The translations under genes and the position numbers were made by a program. Below are positions 35,008-47,470 of a stretch of 64,000 nt of DNA, piece after piece. Position 1 is the stretch's first letter. Each line of letters starts with the position of its first letter. This stretch comes from Lolium rigidum. Taxonomy: Eukaryota; Streptophyta; Magnoliopsida; Poales; Poaceae. Location: assembly GCF_022539505.1 (NCBI RefSeq), contig NW_025899911.1, forward strand, positions 1 through 64,000. Reading direction: 5' to 3'. A model generated the notes under the pieces. The model searched no databases, was not told the origin of the DNA, and saw nothing but the letters and a program-made list of their open reading frames with translations.

Positions 35008-36126
35008 ATTGGCGCTCAGGTTTACCTGAGCTTGATGTGCACCTGCACGAATGGATCATGGTAGACCACACCCTTCCACACGCCGCTGAGTTCACATTCC
35101 TCCAACTCGGCACATCCCGCTACGTCACCATAGATCTATCGGAAGTTCATGCAAGGTTCAAATTTCTCCATATCTATAGGGTTAATCTATTTTTATTTTC
35201 AATCGTAAACATCTTAGTGTTGAATGTTATCTTCATCAATATATTTTAGATACTACTTCGTCGGCTTTTGCCTTGGCGACATCGTGCTTGCCCAGAAGAA
35301 CCAGCCGCACAAGATACGACTTCTGAACCCACTCACAAAGACATCGAACACTATCTTTGAGGCGCAGATGCCATCTGTTTTCTGGATTCAGTCGCTGTAA
35401 TCAAATCCCCGACTATGGTCTTTATTTCCGCACATTACCCGGAGGGAATTGCTTGGGTCGATGAGAGCACTCCAACTAAGGATATATATGAAGATTGGGG
35501 AGAAGGAAGATTTTCGATCGAGCACCATTCTCTGTGTTGCATTACCCCGTTCAATGGTGAATTGTATGCAATAGCTGTGGACAATTCTGGGGACGGACAA
35601 TTAGTGTGCACCAATGTACGGTTGGAGCAGCGACGCGAGCACTGTCAAGATGGAGACACTAATTTCATTTCCAGAACTTGGAAATGACAAGTTCTACTTT
35701 GTGAAGTCGGATGGTGATCTGCTGCTTGTGTTGTTGGACAACATGCTTTTGGAGGACCAACCATTGGTGTACCGTGTGGACACACAGAGCCTCTCTCTCC
35801 ATGCGGTCAGTAACATTGGTAGTCATGCCATCTTCGTGCATTATATCCGGTGTATCTCCGTCGATACCAGAGTGCACCCGACACTTCGACTTGGTTGCAT
35901 CTACTACGCGGATTTGGGTTATATCAGAGAGTACTTTCATGATACAAAGGCCTGGGATGAGTGGCCACTACGTGTGGATAGAATATAAAACTACGGTCTG
36001 AGAAATGAACAAAGACCATACCGTTTGGAGGATGTATTGGCTGCATACTGCAGACGGAAGGAGTTCAATGGATATTTCCTTGGGATGATGCACGCATGGA
36101 GCGACGAAGAAATATATGAGGAATAA
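35008..36126 (+). pseudogene. DUF295 / F-box-associated beta-propeller protein relic
   Basis: Fragments of a plant DUF295 (KIB1-4 beta-propeller) protein follow each other on the plus strand: YYFVGFCLGDIVLAQ near 35250, GIAWVDEST near 35450, LGNDKFYFVKSDGDLLLV near 35680, IRCISVDTRVHPTLRLGCIY near 35850, and a C-terminal tail near 36000-36120 including LEDVLAAYCRRKEFNGY. A frameshift near 35620, stops and an interruption at 35180-35250 break it. The 5' part, including any F-box, is missing because the LTR at 33596-35007 abuts it. Such genes form a large family in Triticeae; a dead copy is expected. Confidence 0.75.
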
Positions 36127-36741
36127 AGAACAAATTCATTCATCCTGGGGTATCCTAATCTTCATGTTGGCCATACATTGTGTGCGTCTTGTATTTTTTT
36201 CAGCTTAGTTTGTCGTGAACATTAACAACGTTATTGGCTGCTTTTGGCTGCTGTATGCAGTTTATGTATTATACTTAGTTTTCTGATTATGCTGCTGTGA
36301 ATTTATCATATACTAGCTTCTAGATTTGCTACTAGATTTGCCGCCATATTGGGCAAAAAACGAGGGTCAAAAGGCATAAATAATTGAAGAAAGACAGAAA
36401 TAGAAGCTTCTCTAGATTTGATACTAATTTTGTGAAAAAGACAAAGAGAGAAAGAAGGAAAAATGTGCTCTTAAAATACCAATTTGGGCCGAGAGAGACA
36501 AAACCCAGCTCTCACGTACAACCAAACACGGTCTCGTCCTGTCCCACGCGGTCCCATCCTGCCAGCCCCACACGACGCGGCCCCACAAACGACACGGCCC
36601 CACACGTCAGCACGGAACGTTCAACTAAACGGATTTCTTCCGTCCGAGCTCCTTCTGCGGGTTTCAGACAAGGGTTTGGGGAAAACTGAGGAAAAACTAA
36701 GGGGCTGGGGAAAACTGAGCACAACTAAGGACCCGAGGGCA

Positions 36742-36820
36742 CGAAAATAGAAATCCCTATAGAAATTGTGTAAAACAAGCATGGAGCATAAAAAATTATA
36801 GATATGTTTGCAACGTATCA
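36742..36820 (-). mobile_element. Terminal remnant of an LTR
   Basis: On the minus strand it reads TGATACGTTGCAAACATATC and continues with wording like the start of the other TGATACGT LTRs (CTATAATTTTTTATGCTCC). Only about 80 bp is left. The stretch 36130-36740 before it holds nothing I recognise. Confidence 0.55.
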
Positions 36821-37020
36821 GGTAGGTACTCCATTCTTCCTCCGCTCGTACTTCTTCATTCCCTTCTTGGGGTTGCATGGGCATCCCCGTGCTTATGCTT
36901 TTGTCATCCTTCTTATTTTATTCTTCCTTGGCATCCTCAACATGGTTTCTTGCATTCAAAATATTAGTACACAAGGGAATATTCAAGCTTTTAACATAGT
37001 TGTATAGTATATCCTTCACG

Positions 37021-38161
37021 GTTCGTTTGGATGTTTGCTTTGAGCCTTGGCATTGGATATTCAAGAGGATTGAGGCCCGAATACCTCAATTTCATGTCTT
37101 TGGCTGGTCGATGTATTGAATCTGGGTATTCGGTCTCAATATCTGACCTAGGTCCGAACGACAAAAGAAGGGAGATCAAATGTTGAGGGGTTAGGCTAGA
37201 CATTGATGTGCATTGCTCGATCTGCACCAGTTCGACCGCTCTCGTCCTCCCTCCGTTCGCGAACTCGCACGCAAAAGTTCGCTCGCAACCTAGCGCCCTG
37301 ACGGTGCAGGTACCCGCCTTCCGTCTCTGGCTTAGAACAACGATGTCGGCCTCCCGCGACTCTATCTATTGTGGTTTCTCTCCCGCCCCTCCCATCTTGT
37401 GGCCTCAAGTCCATCTTCCCTGCCTCCGACGTCCACCACTGACGGATCGATCTCCCTGCCTCGTGCCTCCATCGCCGGCGAGCAGTGCTGGCACCAGTTC
37501 ATGAAAAAGAAGATGTCTGGGTGCTGCCTTCTGCAGCGGTGCGGCGCTGTAGATAGTATGGATGTGATGACAAGTAGGGTCAGCAATAGGGCTCGTGCCT
37601 CGGCAGCGTGCGTGCCGGTGACGGCCAGTGGGGGCGTGGTTGTGTGTACGCGCATGGGCTGGAGGAACAAATGTGTGCCTGGCTCCACGCCAATGCACTC
37701 AACGCTATAGCTGGACGGAGTGTTCCCCCCACCGCTTCTCCCTGGTGCTTGTGGCCACATGGGAAGCGCATTAGCGTTCCGTGCAAGGCCCGACCCCTGC
37801 GCCCATCTACGTACTAGACAGAGTTAAAAAGAAGATACTGGAACACAAACAGTCCACAAGTTGGAGACAGATTTAAACAAGAGCAATCACTGAAAAGACT
37901 CGAACTCTTATGTATTTCAGCTAAAATATTGTGGCTGTTGCGTACAATTTTTTACCACAGATAAAACAAAAAAAATGCAATTCATCAGTTTTACCATCCA
38001 AACAACTTTTGGCATTCAAGTTCAATATCTAGTATGGATTTCAAATATCTAACACATCCAAACATAAATATTGGCATTTGGTCTCAATATAAATATCCTA
38101 GATATTAGACATTTAATCCAAATACAATACCTAGACCCCCAAGGGAAACATCCAAACGAAA
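37021..38161. mobile_element. DNA transposon with imperfect terminal inverted repeats
   Basis: The left end GTTCGTTTGGATGTTTGC pairs with the right end (reverse complement GTTTCGTTTGGATGTTTCCC), and looser pairing continues for about 40 bp. The interior is GC-rich at 37200-37800 with overlapping open frames on both strands but no transposase or known domain. I could not find a convincing target duplication, so the superfamily (hAT or Mutator-like) is open. Confidence 0.5.
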
Positions 38162-38300
38162 CATCATATATTTGCGGGACTCACGGGAAATATCCTAGCA
38201 TCTTCCATTAGCTAATATTTTTTTATGGTTTTAATTTTATATGCAAGGTAATGAAAATAAACTAGCAATGCATACAAAAATAGAAGCCTAGGGCTACGTT

Positions 38301-39492
38301 CCCGATAACGGCGCCAGAAAAGTAACTTGATAACCCCCAAGTGCGGGGGATCACCGTAGTGCAATTCAATAAGTATTTGAGTGTCAAACCCACGAGGAGC
38401 TGAAGGTAAACTATCTATTTTATAAAGTCCTATAACCCACTCATATTGCCTTCTATGGAAAGCTAGGATCTACAGTGTGTGTGTGTGTGAAGAGGTGTTT
38501 TACTATAAAACTATAAGTGCTGGGATTTAAAATGCAAGAAGTAAAACTAATACAATGTAAGTAAGGTGATATGAAGTGGAGTAAGAGGAAGTAACTCAAG
38601 GGAGAGTGTTCTGGCAAATTTCTATTTCATTAATGTGGTTGTCATAATTAGTGAAGCTTAGTATAGTCTTATTAGTGTTTCTTCTAGAGAGGAGCCACGT
38701 ATAGGTGCAGCCATTGATATGAGAAATTACACCGCCGGTGATTGATCCCAATGCCAGTTAAAAACAAACAAGAGAATTATTAAGACATAAAATCAAACCA
38801 CCGATGTAAGTTTAAAGGTCTCCATAGTTATACCCCCGTTGATTAACCATGACTAAATATAACATGAATCTAAGAACTGGGACATGATTTCTATCAAGCT
38901 CCAGCTCTCCCTCCTCCTATCATCATGCAACGGTGACAACCTCATGCATTCCCCAACATATGTGCGCACTCATGTATCAGTACAAGAGACCATCATAGAA
39001 GATAACAAATACTTATATGCAAACATCAACAAAATATCTCACAATTGCCAAGAACAAGTCACTACTCGAACATTAACATAGAGGTACAATACATCAAGGG
39101 TAAACGATAGATTGCCTCACACATCATGTTTGCCAAGATATTACAAGGGGTAGATGAAGATGGCGCAAAGGGTGCTGATGAAGATGATGATGACCACGCC
39201 GAAGGGGGGGGTGGAGTCCACCGAAAGCGATTCCGGTTGCGTTTCCCCCCTCCGATCTCCGCCGTCAGGCCGTCAAACGAAATCCGTGGACGAAATATTG
39301 AGGCGAACCAGGCGGTCGAGTGGGAAAAGACCCCAGGTGGTGAGCCCATAGGGGGAGGGAGCACCACTAGGCCTCTTTCGCAGCCCATTGATTTCTTAGT
39401 GTCCCACTTCAGCTTATTTTGTTCGTCTCTAAAATTTCAAAACGTGCCCCTGACCTTGCCCTTTTTCGAGTCATGTAGATCCTGGAAAGTCA
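38301..39492 (-). mobile_element. LTR (1,165 bp) with primer site, minus strand, second copy
   Basis: The LTR runs on the minus strand from TGACTTTCC at 39492 to TTATCA at 38328. A primer site lies just beyond at 38301-38316, reading TGGCGCCGTTATCGGG on the minus strand; it is close to but not identical with the tRNA-Asp site of the other elements. The internal domain left of 38300 is lost after a short leader. From 38720 rightwards it is collinear with 3946-4797. No coding sequence. Confidence 0.75.
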
Positions 39493-39514
39493 AAAATAGG
39501 GGAGGGGGATTCAT

Positions 39515-40290
39515 TTAATCACGCGATCGAGGTTTGATCCCATGCATCTACGGGGTGGACCTTCATGTTTTTCTTGCCTCCACTACCTCTGAGTTTTTTT
39601 TTGGGGGCAAATTAACTCTTCTCTTCTGATTTGCCTCCGGTGATATACTTCTTGCGAGTACTCTCCGTCCTTTTCTTGGAAAATTCTATACTATGTCTAA
39701 GAAAACACTTTGAACTAGCTGACGGCTCCGTGTCGAGATTCCTCGGAAACGGAATTTGGTCGGACGGGGAACTCCATCGACTTGGACATAAGAAAATCTC
39801 GATCAACTTATGCTCCCTCTGTTCCCAAATATAAAACGTTATGGCCGTTTAATACAAAACATTTTACATTAAGGAAGTGAGATGGTATATTGTACTCCTA
39901 TTAGTATTTTTTTTTCAACAAGTAAAAAAAAATCAGCATTGCAGAGCAGTACTCATGATTTTTTCAACCGTAAATGTTTTGTCACAATACGTGTATGTAT
40001 GGTGTATGCTGCGCGCTTGCGCCCTACCCGAGCCCTTCCCTGGGCTGTCTCCCACGGTGGAGAAAATGCAAGAATCAATGCCCCCGGTGAAGCTGGCCCG
40101 TCCCCCAACGGCGAGATGGAACCAACCCACGGGCCACCGACGGGTAGGCTCCCCCCACCTACGCCCCCACCGGCCAGCGAGCACCGGAGCCTCCGCCACC
40201 ACGGGTAGGGGCACGGCCGCGGGCGGTAACCTCGCCTACCACCTCCTCTGTCACCTCTTTCCATTTGTGCCGGAACAGAGCAGTCCCCAC
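39515..40290 (+). promoter_or_regulatory. Duplicate of the NRPE1 promoter/leader segment
   Basis: This stretch matches 5505-6185 base for base over long runs, e.g. GAGATTCCTC, the Stowaway half-end CTCCCTCTGTTCC, and the GC-rich block from CGAGCCCTTCCC to CAGAGCAGTCCCCAC. The match ends abruptly at 40290 (6185 in the NRPE1 copy), before the leader exon donor. What follows is unrelated GC-rich sequence at the head of the LINE. Lacking the donor and coding exons, it cannot make NRPE1, but it may still start transcripts to the right. Confidence 0.85.
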
Positions 40291-41590
40291 GAGCCCCAAA
40301 TCCCCGTACTCCGCGCACCGATCGTCGCCGTCACGAGAAATAGACGCCAAGGAGGATGCTCTCGCGACTCAGGGGCGACTCCGTCCCGAACCTGACCCGA
40401 GGTCCTGTTCATGGCGGGATCACCTCGATCCGCGTCCATGGCGGGCCAGGGCGGGGGAGGGCGCCTCTACACGCGTCACGCGAGCATCTGCCCTTGCCAC
40501 TTGCCTCCACAACATCACCTGTCTCTTCCACTTCGAGCTCACCGCCGATAGCTAGATTCCTACCAAAATCCGGGGCAAATCGAAGGCCGGCGGCGGCGAT
40601 CTGCGCGGATGAGGGGGGAGAAGAGGCGGGGGAGCAGTCGTGGTGGTGGGAGTGTGGTATCGGAGGCAGGGAAGAGGAGGTGGGATCTCGCGAGGGCGCT
40701 GAGGGTGCGCAAGCTAGATCGACAATGGCGAGGCAGAGGTCGCCGTGCGGATTGCAAGGTGAGGATGGAGTTCAATCGCCTCGGCGCGGGGGCTTCAGCT
40801 TCTGCGTGGGCTCGTTTGGGCCAATCGCCGTTGATTCCGACCTCACCTTCCTCGGGCCAACGGCGAGGTCCGGAGCTCCAAGCGGCGCAGGTGGCGTCAG
40901 ACGTCGCGGATGTGGTTCTGGCGCTGCAGGCGCCGTTGCAGGGGCAGAAGCCTGGTCCGAGGTTCGTGGTGATTCAGGAAGCGATGCAGAGGGATCTGGA
41001 GTTCAAGGACATGACACAGAGCGTGCCGGGGAACAGGCGGCGCTCGGAGGAGAGGATTGTGCCGGTGAAGCAGCTGTCCCCCTTCGAAGTAGCAGTCCAG
41101 CGAGCTCGATCACAGCTTCCCCTGCCTTTGGAACAAGAGGCCTCGGCCGCTGGGGCTGGCAGTATCAGAGGTGAAGGCGGCGCATGCATTGCTGATCCTC
41201 AATCAACATGCGCAGCTGCTGAGTCTACTAGAAGAAGATTGCGGGGCGTCCGAAGCTTGATAGGGACTGCTGCTCTGAGTTTTGGCGGGAAAGGGGAGAA
41301 AGAGGACATGGTGGTGGGTTCCAGAAGCTTGTCCATGGCGCGGTGGACCGAGTCAAAAGGCATGGACATGGAGGAAAAAGAGATCGAGCTGCTTTTTGAG
41401 CAACTCTGGAATATGCCACAGCATCTGGCCAAGTCACAAAAAAGGGGAGAGGCATATATAAATCCCTCTCTCTGCTCTAGGGTTCGCAGCTCTCCCTCCC
41501 CGCCGCCATTGCTACCAGAGAGGCCAGCTCTATGCTATTTGGGTGCTGAAGAGTGTGAGGTTGTAGATCTAGAGGTGGAGGAGAGAGCCA

Positions 41591-43425
41591 TGGCTGATCG
41601 TGGCCGTGGTGGGAGAAACAGGGGAAGGGGTCCTGGTGGAGGAAGAGGTGACAACTGCAATCGGCAGCGACGGGGCAACCGAGTTCAACCAAAATTCACA
41701 ACAACAACGGCAACAACCTTTCCGGGATTTCCCAGAACCAAGGTGGCTTTCCTTTCCCTCCTCAACCATATGGGTTTGTGCCTGGAGGGATGCCTCCTCC
41801 TTGGGCTTTCCAGGGTACATACCCTCAATTCCCTCCACAGCAGTTTGGGTATCCATCTAATCAATGGATTGCTCCAAATCCTGAAGATTTTTCTCAGAAC
41901 AATCAGAATGCAGTGGGTGTGACTGCTGCTAAAGGAAAAAGTGGAGAACCCAAGCAGATGCAAAAGAAGAAAAGTGGAGGGAGTGGGGAATCTGCTCAAG
42001 TGATTCCAAATCAAATGTCCTATGTGGACACCATCTGCCTTGGCTGTGGAGAACCCGGACATTTCAAGCAGTCATGTGATAAGAAAGCCTTCTGTTTCAT
42101 CTGCAAGGCAACTAATCATGCTGTTGAGGGGTGTCCAGTGGTCAAGAGGCCTCCTCAGGTAGCTAAGTACTCCCTCCGTTCCTTTTTAATTGACTCGGAT
42201 TTAGTACAAACTTGTACTAAATTCGAGTCAATTAAAAAAGAACGGAGGGAGTACATTGGAAGTGCAGCAAATGGCCTGGGATTCTTCCACATTGAGATCC
42301 CTGAGGTTGTGATGAATCCTATTGCTACTACCAAAAACTGTGGTTTGGTGTTGATAGAGGAGGGGAACATAACCAAAGCAGAGCTAGCTAAGGAGTTTGC
42401 TGGGATCTATAGAACAAATTGGCCTTGGCGAGATCGAGGAACTTACCCAATGGTCCTATCTGGTCAAGTTTCCACCACATCTCCCAGTGGATCGAGGTGA
42501 TTGGGTATCCTAGATTTGGCTTGACAAAACCTGGTGTTTGGGTGAAAGTGGAGGCTTGGGATGATGACCCTGATCCTGTGGCTGTGATGCAAGAAACATG
42601 GATGAAAATCCATGGTTTACAACCTCCTTGGTGTGAATGGAACTGTATTGCTCAGGCAGTCTCTGTATGTGGCATCTTGGAGGAGATAGACTGGATGAGT
42701 GTGTTTAGAGATTGTGCTGAGGTGGTTAGGGTCAGGATAAAATGTAGAGATGCAACCAGGATTCCTGCTGGCAGGCTGTTTCATTTTCAAGGGAAGTTTC
42801 ACCAATTACTGTTTGAAGCAGAAGGAGAACCTGCAGTTGGGGTAGCTGAGGATCCTCCTCATCCACCTCCTCCTCCTTCAGATGGAAATGATGAACATGG
42901 AAATGAAGGACAAACTGATGAGAGGCAAGATGGCATGGAGACTGATAGGTCTAATGCAACAGGGAATGCTAGTGCTAATTCTACTGTGATGACTCCTGGT
43001 GCTTCTAGTTCTGGATCAGTGGTGAGAAGACTTGTGGCTGATGGGGAAGAGATCAAGGACTATATCAGTGGTGCAGAAGTGTGTGACATGCTGATCAAGA
43101 ATGGTTGTGTTGGTGAGGATGGTAGGTTCATCTGGAAAAGTGGTGGTAGCTGTTCTCAGGGTGAAGTGGGAGAAGAAGCTCAGAACTTCCTTCTGGAGGA
43201 ACAGGGGACTTTTGGTGATCATGATGGGGCCTTGGAGACTGTTGAGATGAAGGTGGATGACCTTGAAGCTGCTCTACCAGAGGATCTCCTTCCCACTCTG
43301 GAGAAACCTGACAAGGAAGTGACTCTGGATAAGGTGAACAAGGACAAAGGAAGGAGGAAGAAAGTTTGGGGACCTGTGCAAGCTACTAGGCGAGCTCTAG
43401 GGTGGACACTTCCATTAATGTCATG
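41591..43425 (+). pseudogene. LINE ORF1: CCHC zinc knuckles and DUF4283-like domain, frameshifted
   Basis: The protein begins MADRGRGGRNRGRG, an Arg/Gly-rich RNA-binding style N-terminus, then shifts frame near 41740. Two CX2CX4HX4C zinc knuckles follow (CLGCGEPGHFKQSC at 42036-42077 and CFICKATNHAVEGC at about 42092-42133). A MITE lies inside the frame at 42170-42251. Another shift near 42450 leads to a DUF4283-like region (WMKIHGLQPPWCEWN) and a long acidic tail to 43425. Such ORF1 proteins bind the element RNA. The ORF is broken by at least two frameshifts. Confidence 0.8.
42170..42251. mobile_element. 82-bp Stowaway MITE inside LINE ORF1
   Basis: An almost perfect palindrome: it starts CTCCCTCCGTTCC and ends with the complement, flanked by TA at 42168-42169 and 42252-42253. 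Element plus one TA equals 84 bp, i.e. 28 codons, and the frame used by ORF1 reads through without a stop. Confidence 0.95.
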
Positions 43426-43831
43426 AAGAAAGCAATTGAGTACAACAAGAGGAGCAATGCTGGAGGAGCCTAACAAGAAGATGAAAGGTATAATGCAATC
43501 TAATGCTTTTCATTCTCTTGATGTAGATTATCTTGAATCTTTGGCTAGAAATGTGGGTGTTGATATTTACGCTATTAGTGCTAATGATAGAGTAGAATAT
43601 AAGAATCATAGTTCAAAATCACCTAGGAGTGATTTAGTAGATACTTGAGATTCCTAGTGAGAGCTTGCCTCTTGAATCTCGGAAGATAGATTTTGTTACT
43701 GATAGTGATGCTCTAGATGTTACTCCTGGGAAAAGCAATAAGGAAAATGATGAGAATTATGAGGATGAAGGTGATAAATGGATAGAAGTCATTAGGAAAT
43801 CTTGGGGCAAGCACCCCAAGAAGAGATTACA

Positions 43832-46800
43832 ATGTTAGTGTCCTTTTTTAATATTAGAGGGATTACTGCTCCTGGTAGGAAAAATGCCTAGAGGACACTG
43901 TTATCCCTTTAAAAGTTGATTATATTGGTTTTCAGGAGACAAAAAAAGATAATTTCTCTAGGTCTTTTTAAAATCTTTTCTAGGAAATAGAGATTTTGAG
44001 TGAAATTATATGCCTGCAGTTGGGACTGCTGGAGGTATCCTAGTTGGCCTAAATAAGGATATTTTTGAGGTGATGTCTTGGGACATTAAGTCTTTCTCTG
44101 TTAGCACAGTTGTTAGGATTAAAAGTTCTGGTCTGGTGGTTAGGTTAACTACAGTGTATGGCTCACCTTATGAGGATGGTAAAGATTCTTTTATTTCAGA
44201 ATTACATGAACTGCTTTTAACTTGGGATGGCCCTGCTATGATTGGAGGTGATTTTAACTTGGTTAGGTTTCAGAGTGATAAAAGTAATGGAGTCATAGAT
44301 TTTAAATGGGCTGACAAGTTTAATGCTTGGATTGATATGTGGGCTTTGGTAGAGATAGGTTTGGCAGGTAGGTCTTTTACTTGGAGTAATAACCAAAGTA
44401 ATAGGATTATTAGTAGGATTGATAGAATTTTTTGCAATACTAGTTTTGAGGCACTGTTTCCTTTGGGAAGTGCTAGAGCTTTACCCAGGCTGGGGAGTGA
44501 TCATACTCCCATAGTTTGGGACTCTGGTGAGGTGAATTTGCCTAAGAAAAGTAGTTTTAAATTTGAGAAATGGTGGAGCACTAGGGTAGAATTTTTAGAT
44601 GTGGTTACTAAAGCCTGGTCTATTCCAGTTAATAGTAATAATCCTTTAGATATTTGGCAGACTAGGGTGAGGAATTTTAGAAGATCTGCTAAAGGTTGGA
44701 GTGCTAATATAGATGCTGAGATTAGAAAGAAGAAAAAATCACTTATGGAGGAATATGATGTGTTAGATGTAAGAGCAGAAACTCAGGAACTTTCTGAGGA
44801 TGAAGCTGGTAGATTTAAACAAATTCTGGAAGAACTAAGTTCCTTTTGGATAATTGAGGAAATTAAAGCTAAGCAAAGATCTAGAGATAGAGATGTTTGC
44901 GAGGGAGATAGAAATACTGCTTATTTTCATGCTTTAGCTAATCAGAGAAGAAGAAAGAAAATGATTCCTGTGTTAGAAGGTCCTGATGGGCCAGTAGCTG
45001 AAACTAAAAAGATGTTAGAGATAGCTATGGATTTCTATAAAGATTTGTTTGGTGTGGAAAATAGACCCGATATTAGATTGTTAGATAATTTTTTTCTTAC
45101 CTGAGGAGAAAGTAACAGTAGAAGAGAATGTGATGTTGGAAGGTAGATTTACTTTAGAAGAGATAAAAGAGGCTGTGTTTGGTTCCTATGCTGATGGAGG
45201 ACCTGGGCCAGATGGTTTGTCTTTATTCTTTTATCAAAAGTATTGGGATATTATTGCTTTAGATTTATTGCATCTCTTTGAAGCTTGGTTTGATGATAAG
45301 CTAGATATTTTTAGGTTAAATTTTGCTATGATTACTTTGATCCCAAAGGAGGATGATGCTAGAACTATGAAGAAATTTAGACCTATAAGTTTGCTTAATT
45401 GTAGTTTTAAGATTTTCTGCAAAGTGCTAACAAATAGGTTGGCCAAAATCATAGGGAGATTAATCTCTCCAAATCAATCTGCCTTTATTAAAGGTAGATA
45501 TATTTTGGAGAGTGTAGTTACTGCACATGAAATTGTTCATGAGGTGCATAGAAGGAAAATGGAAGGTTTTGTGTTTAAAATTGACTATGAAAAGGCATAT
45601 GATAGAGTTAATCTCGATTTTCTTTATGAGGTATTGCATCTTAGGGGTTTTAGCCCCTTCTGGATTAGGCTTATAAAACAGTTGACCACTGGTGGTTCAG
45701 TGGGTGTGAAAATAAATGAAGTAGAAAGTGATTTCTTTATTACAGGCAAAGGTTTAAGACAGGGGGATCCCTTGTCACCTGGGCTATTCAATTTTGTAGT
45801 TGATGTTTTTTCTAAGATGTTGCTTAAAGGTTGTGAGGTGGGGCTGATTAGGGGCCTCTGCCCGGATTTTGTCCCAGGAGGTGTTATTTGCCTCCAATAT
45901 GCTGATGATACACTGCTTTTCCTTGAGAAAAGTAATGAGATAGCCACTCATATGAAATGGATTTTAACCTGCTTTGAACAAATCTCTGGCATGAGAATTA
46001 ATTACCACAAAAGTGAGTTAATTCCTATTAATGTAGAATTAGGGGAGTGTACCACTTTCCTGGATATTTTTGGTTGTGTACTAGGTTCCTTCCCAATTAA
46101 ATATTTAGGGATTCCTCTCCACTATGATAAGTTGAAAAGGGAGGATTTACAACCTTTGATTGATTCCCTTTTAAGTATGTTAGCTGGCTGGAGAGGGAAG
46201 TTATTATCTTCTGCAGCCAAAAGGGAGTTAGTGAGATCAGTCTTAGCTAGTATCCCAGTGTATTTGCTATCTTTCTTTAAGTTCCCCAAATGGGTTTTGA
46301 ATCTTATTAATACACAACTAGCTAATTGCCTTTGGAATGATGAAGAAGGGAATAATAAAATACATTTAGCTAATTGGTCTTCTGTATGTATGAGAAAGGA
46401 GTTTGGTGGCATGAGGATTCCTAACCTGCAAGACTTAAATCTATGTCTCTTAGGATCTTGGGTTAAGAGATATATACAGGGGGAAGGGACTTTGTGGAGA
46501 AAAGTTATAGATTGTAAGTATAATACTAAGGACCCTAATATCCTGTGTTGCCATGATGCACACCCATCTACCTTTTGGAAAGGTGTGATGAGTACTGCGG
46601 AAGCTGTGAGGTTTGGGTATAGATGGAAAATAGGAAATGGTAGGAGTGTCAGATTTTGGGAGGATGTTTGGTTTGGCAACACTAATTTGGCAACTCAGTT
46701 TTGGGACATATATTTTGTATCAAATCAACAGACTAGAACTGTTAGGGATATTTGGGATGGGACAACCTTGAGATGTGATTTTAGGAGAAATTTCTCTGAT

Positions 46801-47470
46801 TATATGATGATACAATGGCAGGAATTAGTAGCTATTGCTGAAACTATAGCTTACAATTCTGATGAGGATCAACTTATCTGGACTTATGAAACAAATGGGG
46901 TGTACTCTTCAAAATCTATGTATGCTCTAGTAAATTTTAGAGGAGTAACTCCAATTTATTTACCTCGTTATGCGGGACTTAAAAATCCCTCCTAGAATTC
47001 AGATTTTCCTGTGGCTGTTGTCTCAAAACAAAATTATGACTAGAGATAACTTGAGGAGAAGGGGCATACCAAAACCTATGGAATGCTCTTTCTGTAGAGA
47101 ATTTGAAAGTGTACATCACCTGTTTTTTGACTGTATTGTTGCAAGACAGATGTGGGGCCTAGTCAAGGAAATCTGTAAGCATAAAGTAGAGAAATATATA
47201 GATGTAGCTGGTAGATGGTTGTGCAACAAAAGATTTTTACAGTTTAATTTCATATCCTCAGCTATTTTGTGGGGGATTTGGAATTCTAGAAATAATTTAG
47301 TTTTTAATAGACTTACTTGGTTGGATTTGAAGCAGGTGTGGAGGGTCATACTTTCTTATCTGAGAATTTGGAAAGTCCCTTTCAAGGACCAAATGTGGGA
47401 GGAAGTGGACCTGTTCATGAAGCATATGTCAAACAAGATCAAAGCACCATTGGAGCTGGAACCACCATGA
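43832..47470 (+). pseudogene. LINE ORF2: endonuclease, reverse transcriptase, zinc-binding C-terminus, frameshifted
   Basis: The start at 43832 (MLVSFFNIRG) is followed by shifts and stops up to 44010. The AP-like endonuclease runs to about 44520, with GGDFN (about 44243-44257), a SRIDRIF-type motif and SDHTP (about 44496-44510), so its key residues are visible. A 1-base gain near 45080 separates it from the reverse transcriptase (45130-46995). That domain shows FRPISLLN, GLRQGDPLSP and the catalytic YADD at 45898-45909. Another shift near 46965 leads to the zf-RVT part (CSFCREFESVHHLFFDC) to 47470. Domain order is that of plant L1-type LINEs. The frame is dead through at least four lesions; domain residues themselves are well preserved, suggesting fairly recent decay. 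Confidence 0.88.

Noticed and set aside
40609..41922. A 437-residue host gene driven by the duplicated NRPE1 promoter
   Set aside because: Its C-terminal part is the start of LINE ORF1 in two frames and the N-terminal part has no known domain; it is better read as LINE 5' region plus ORF1.
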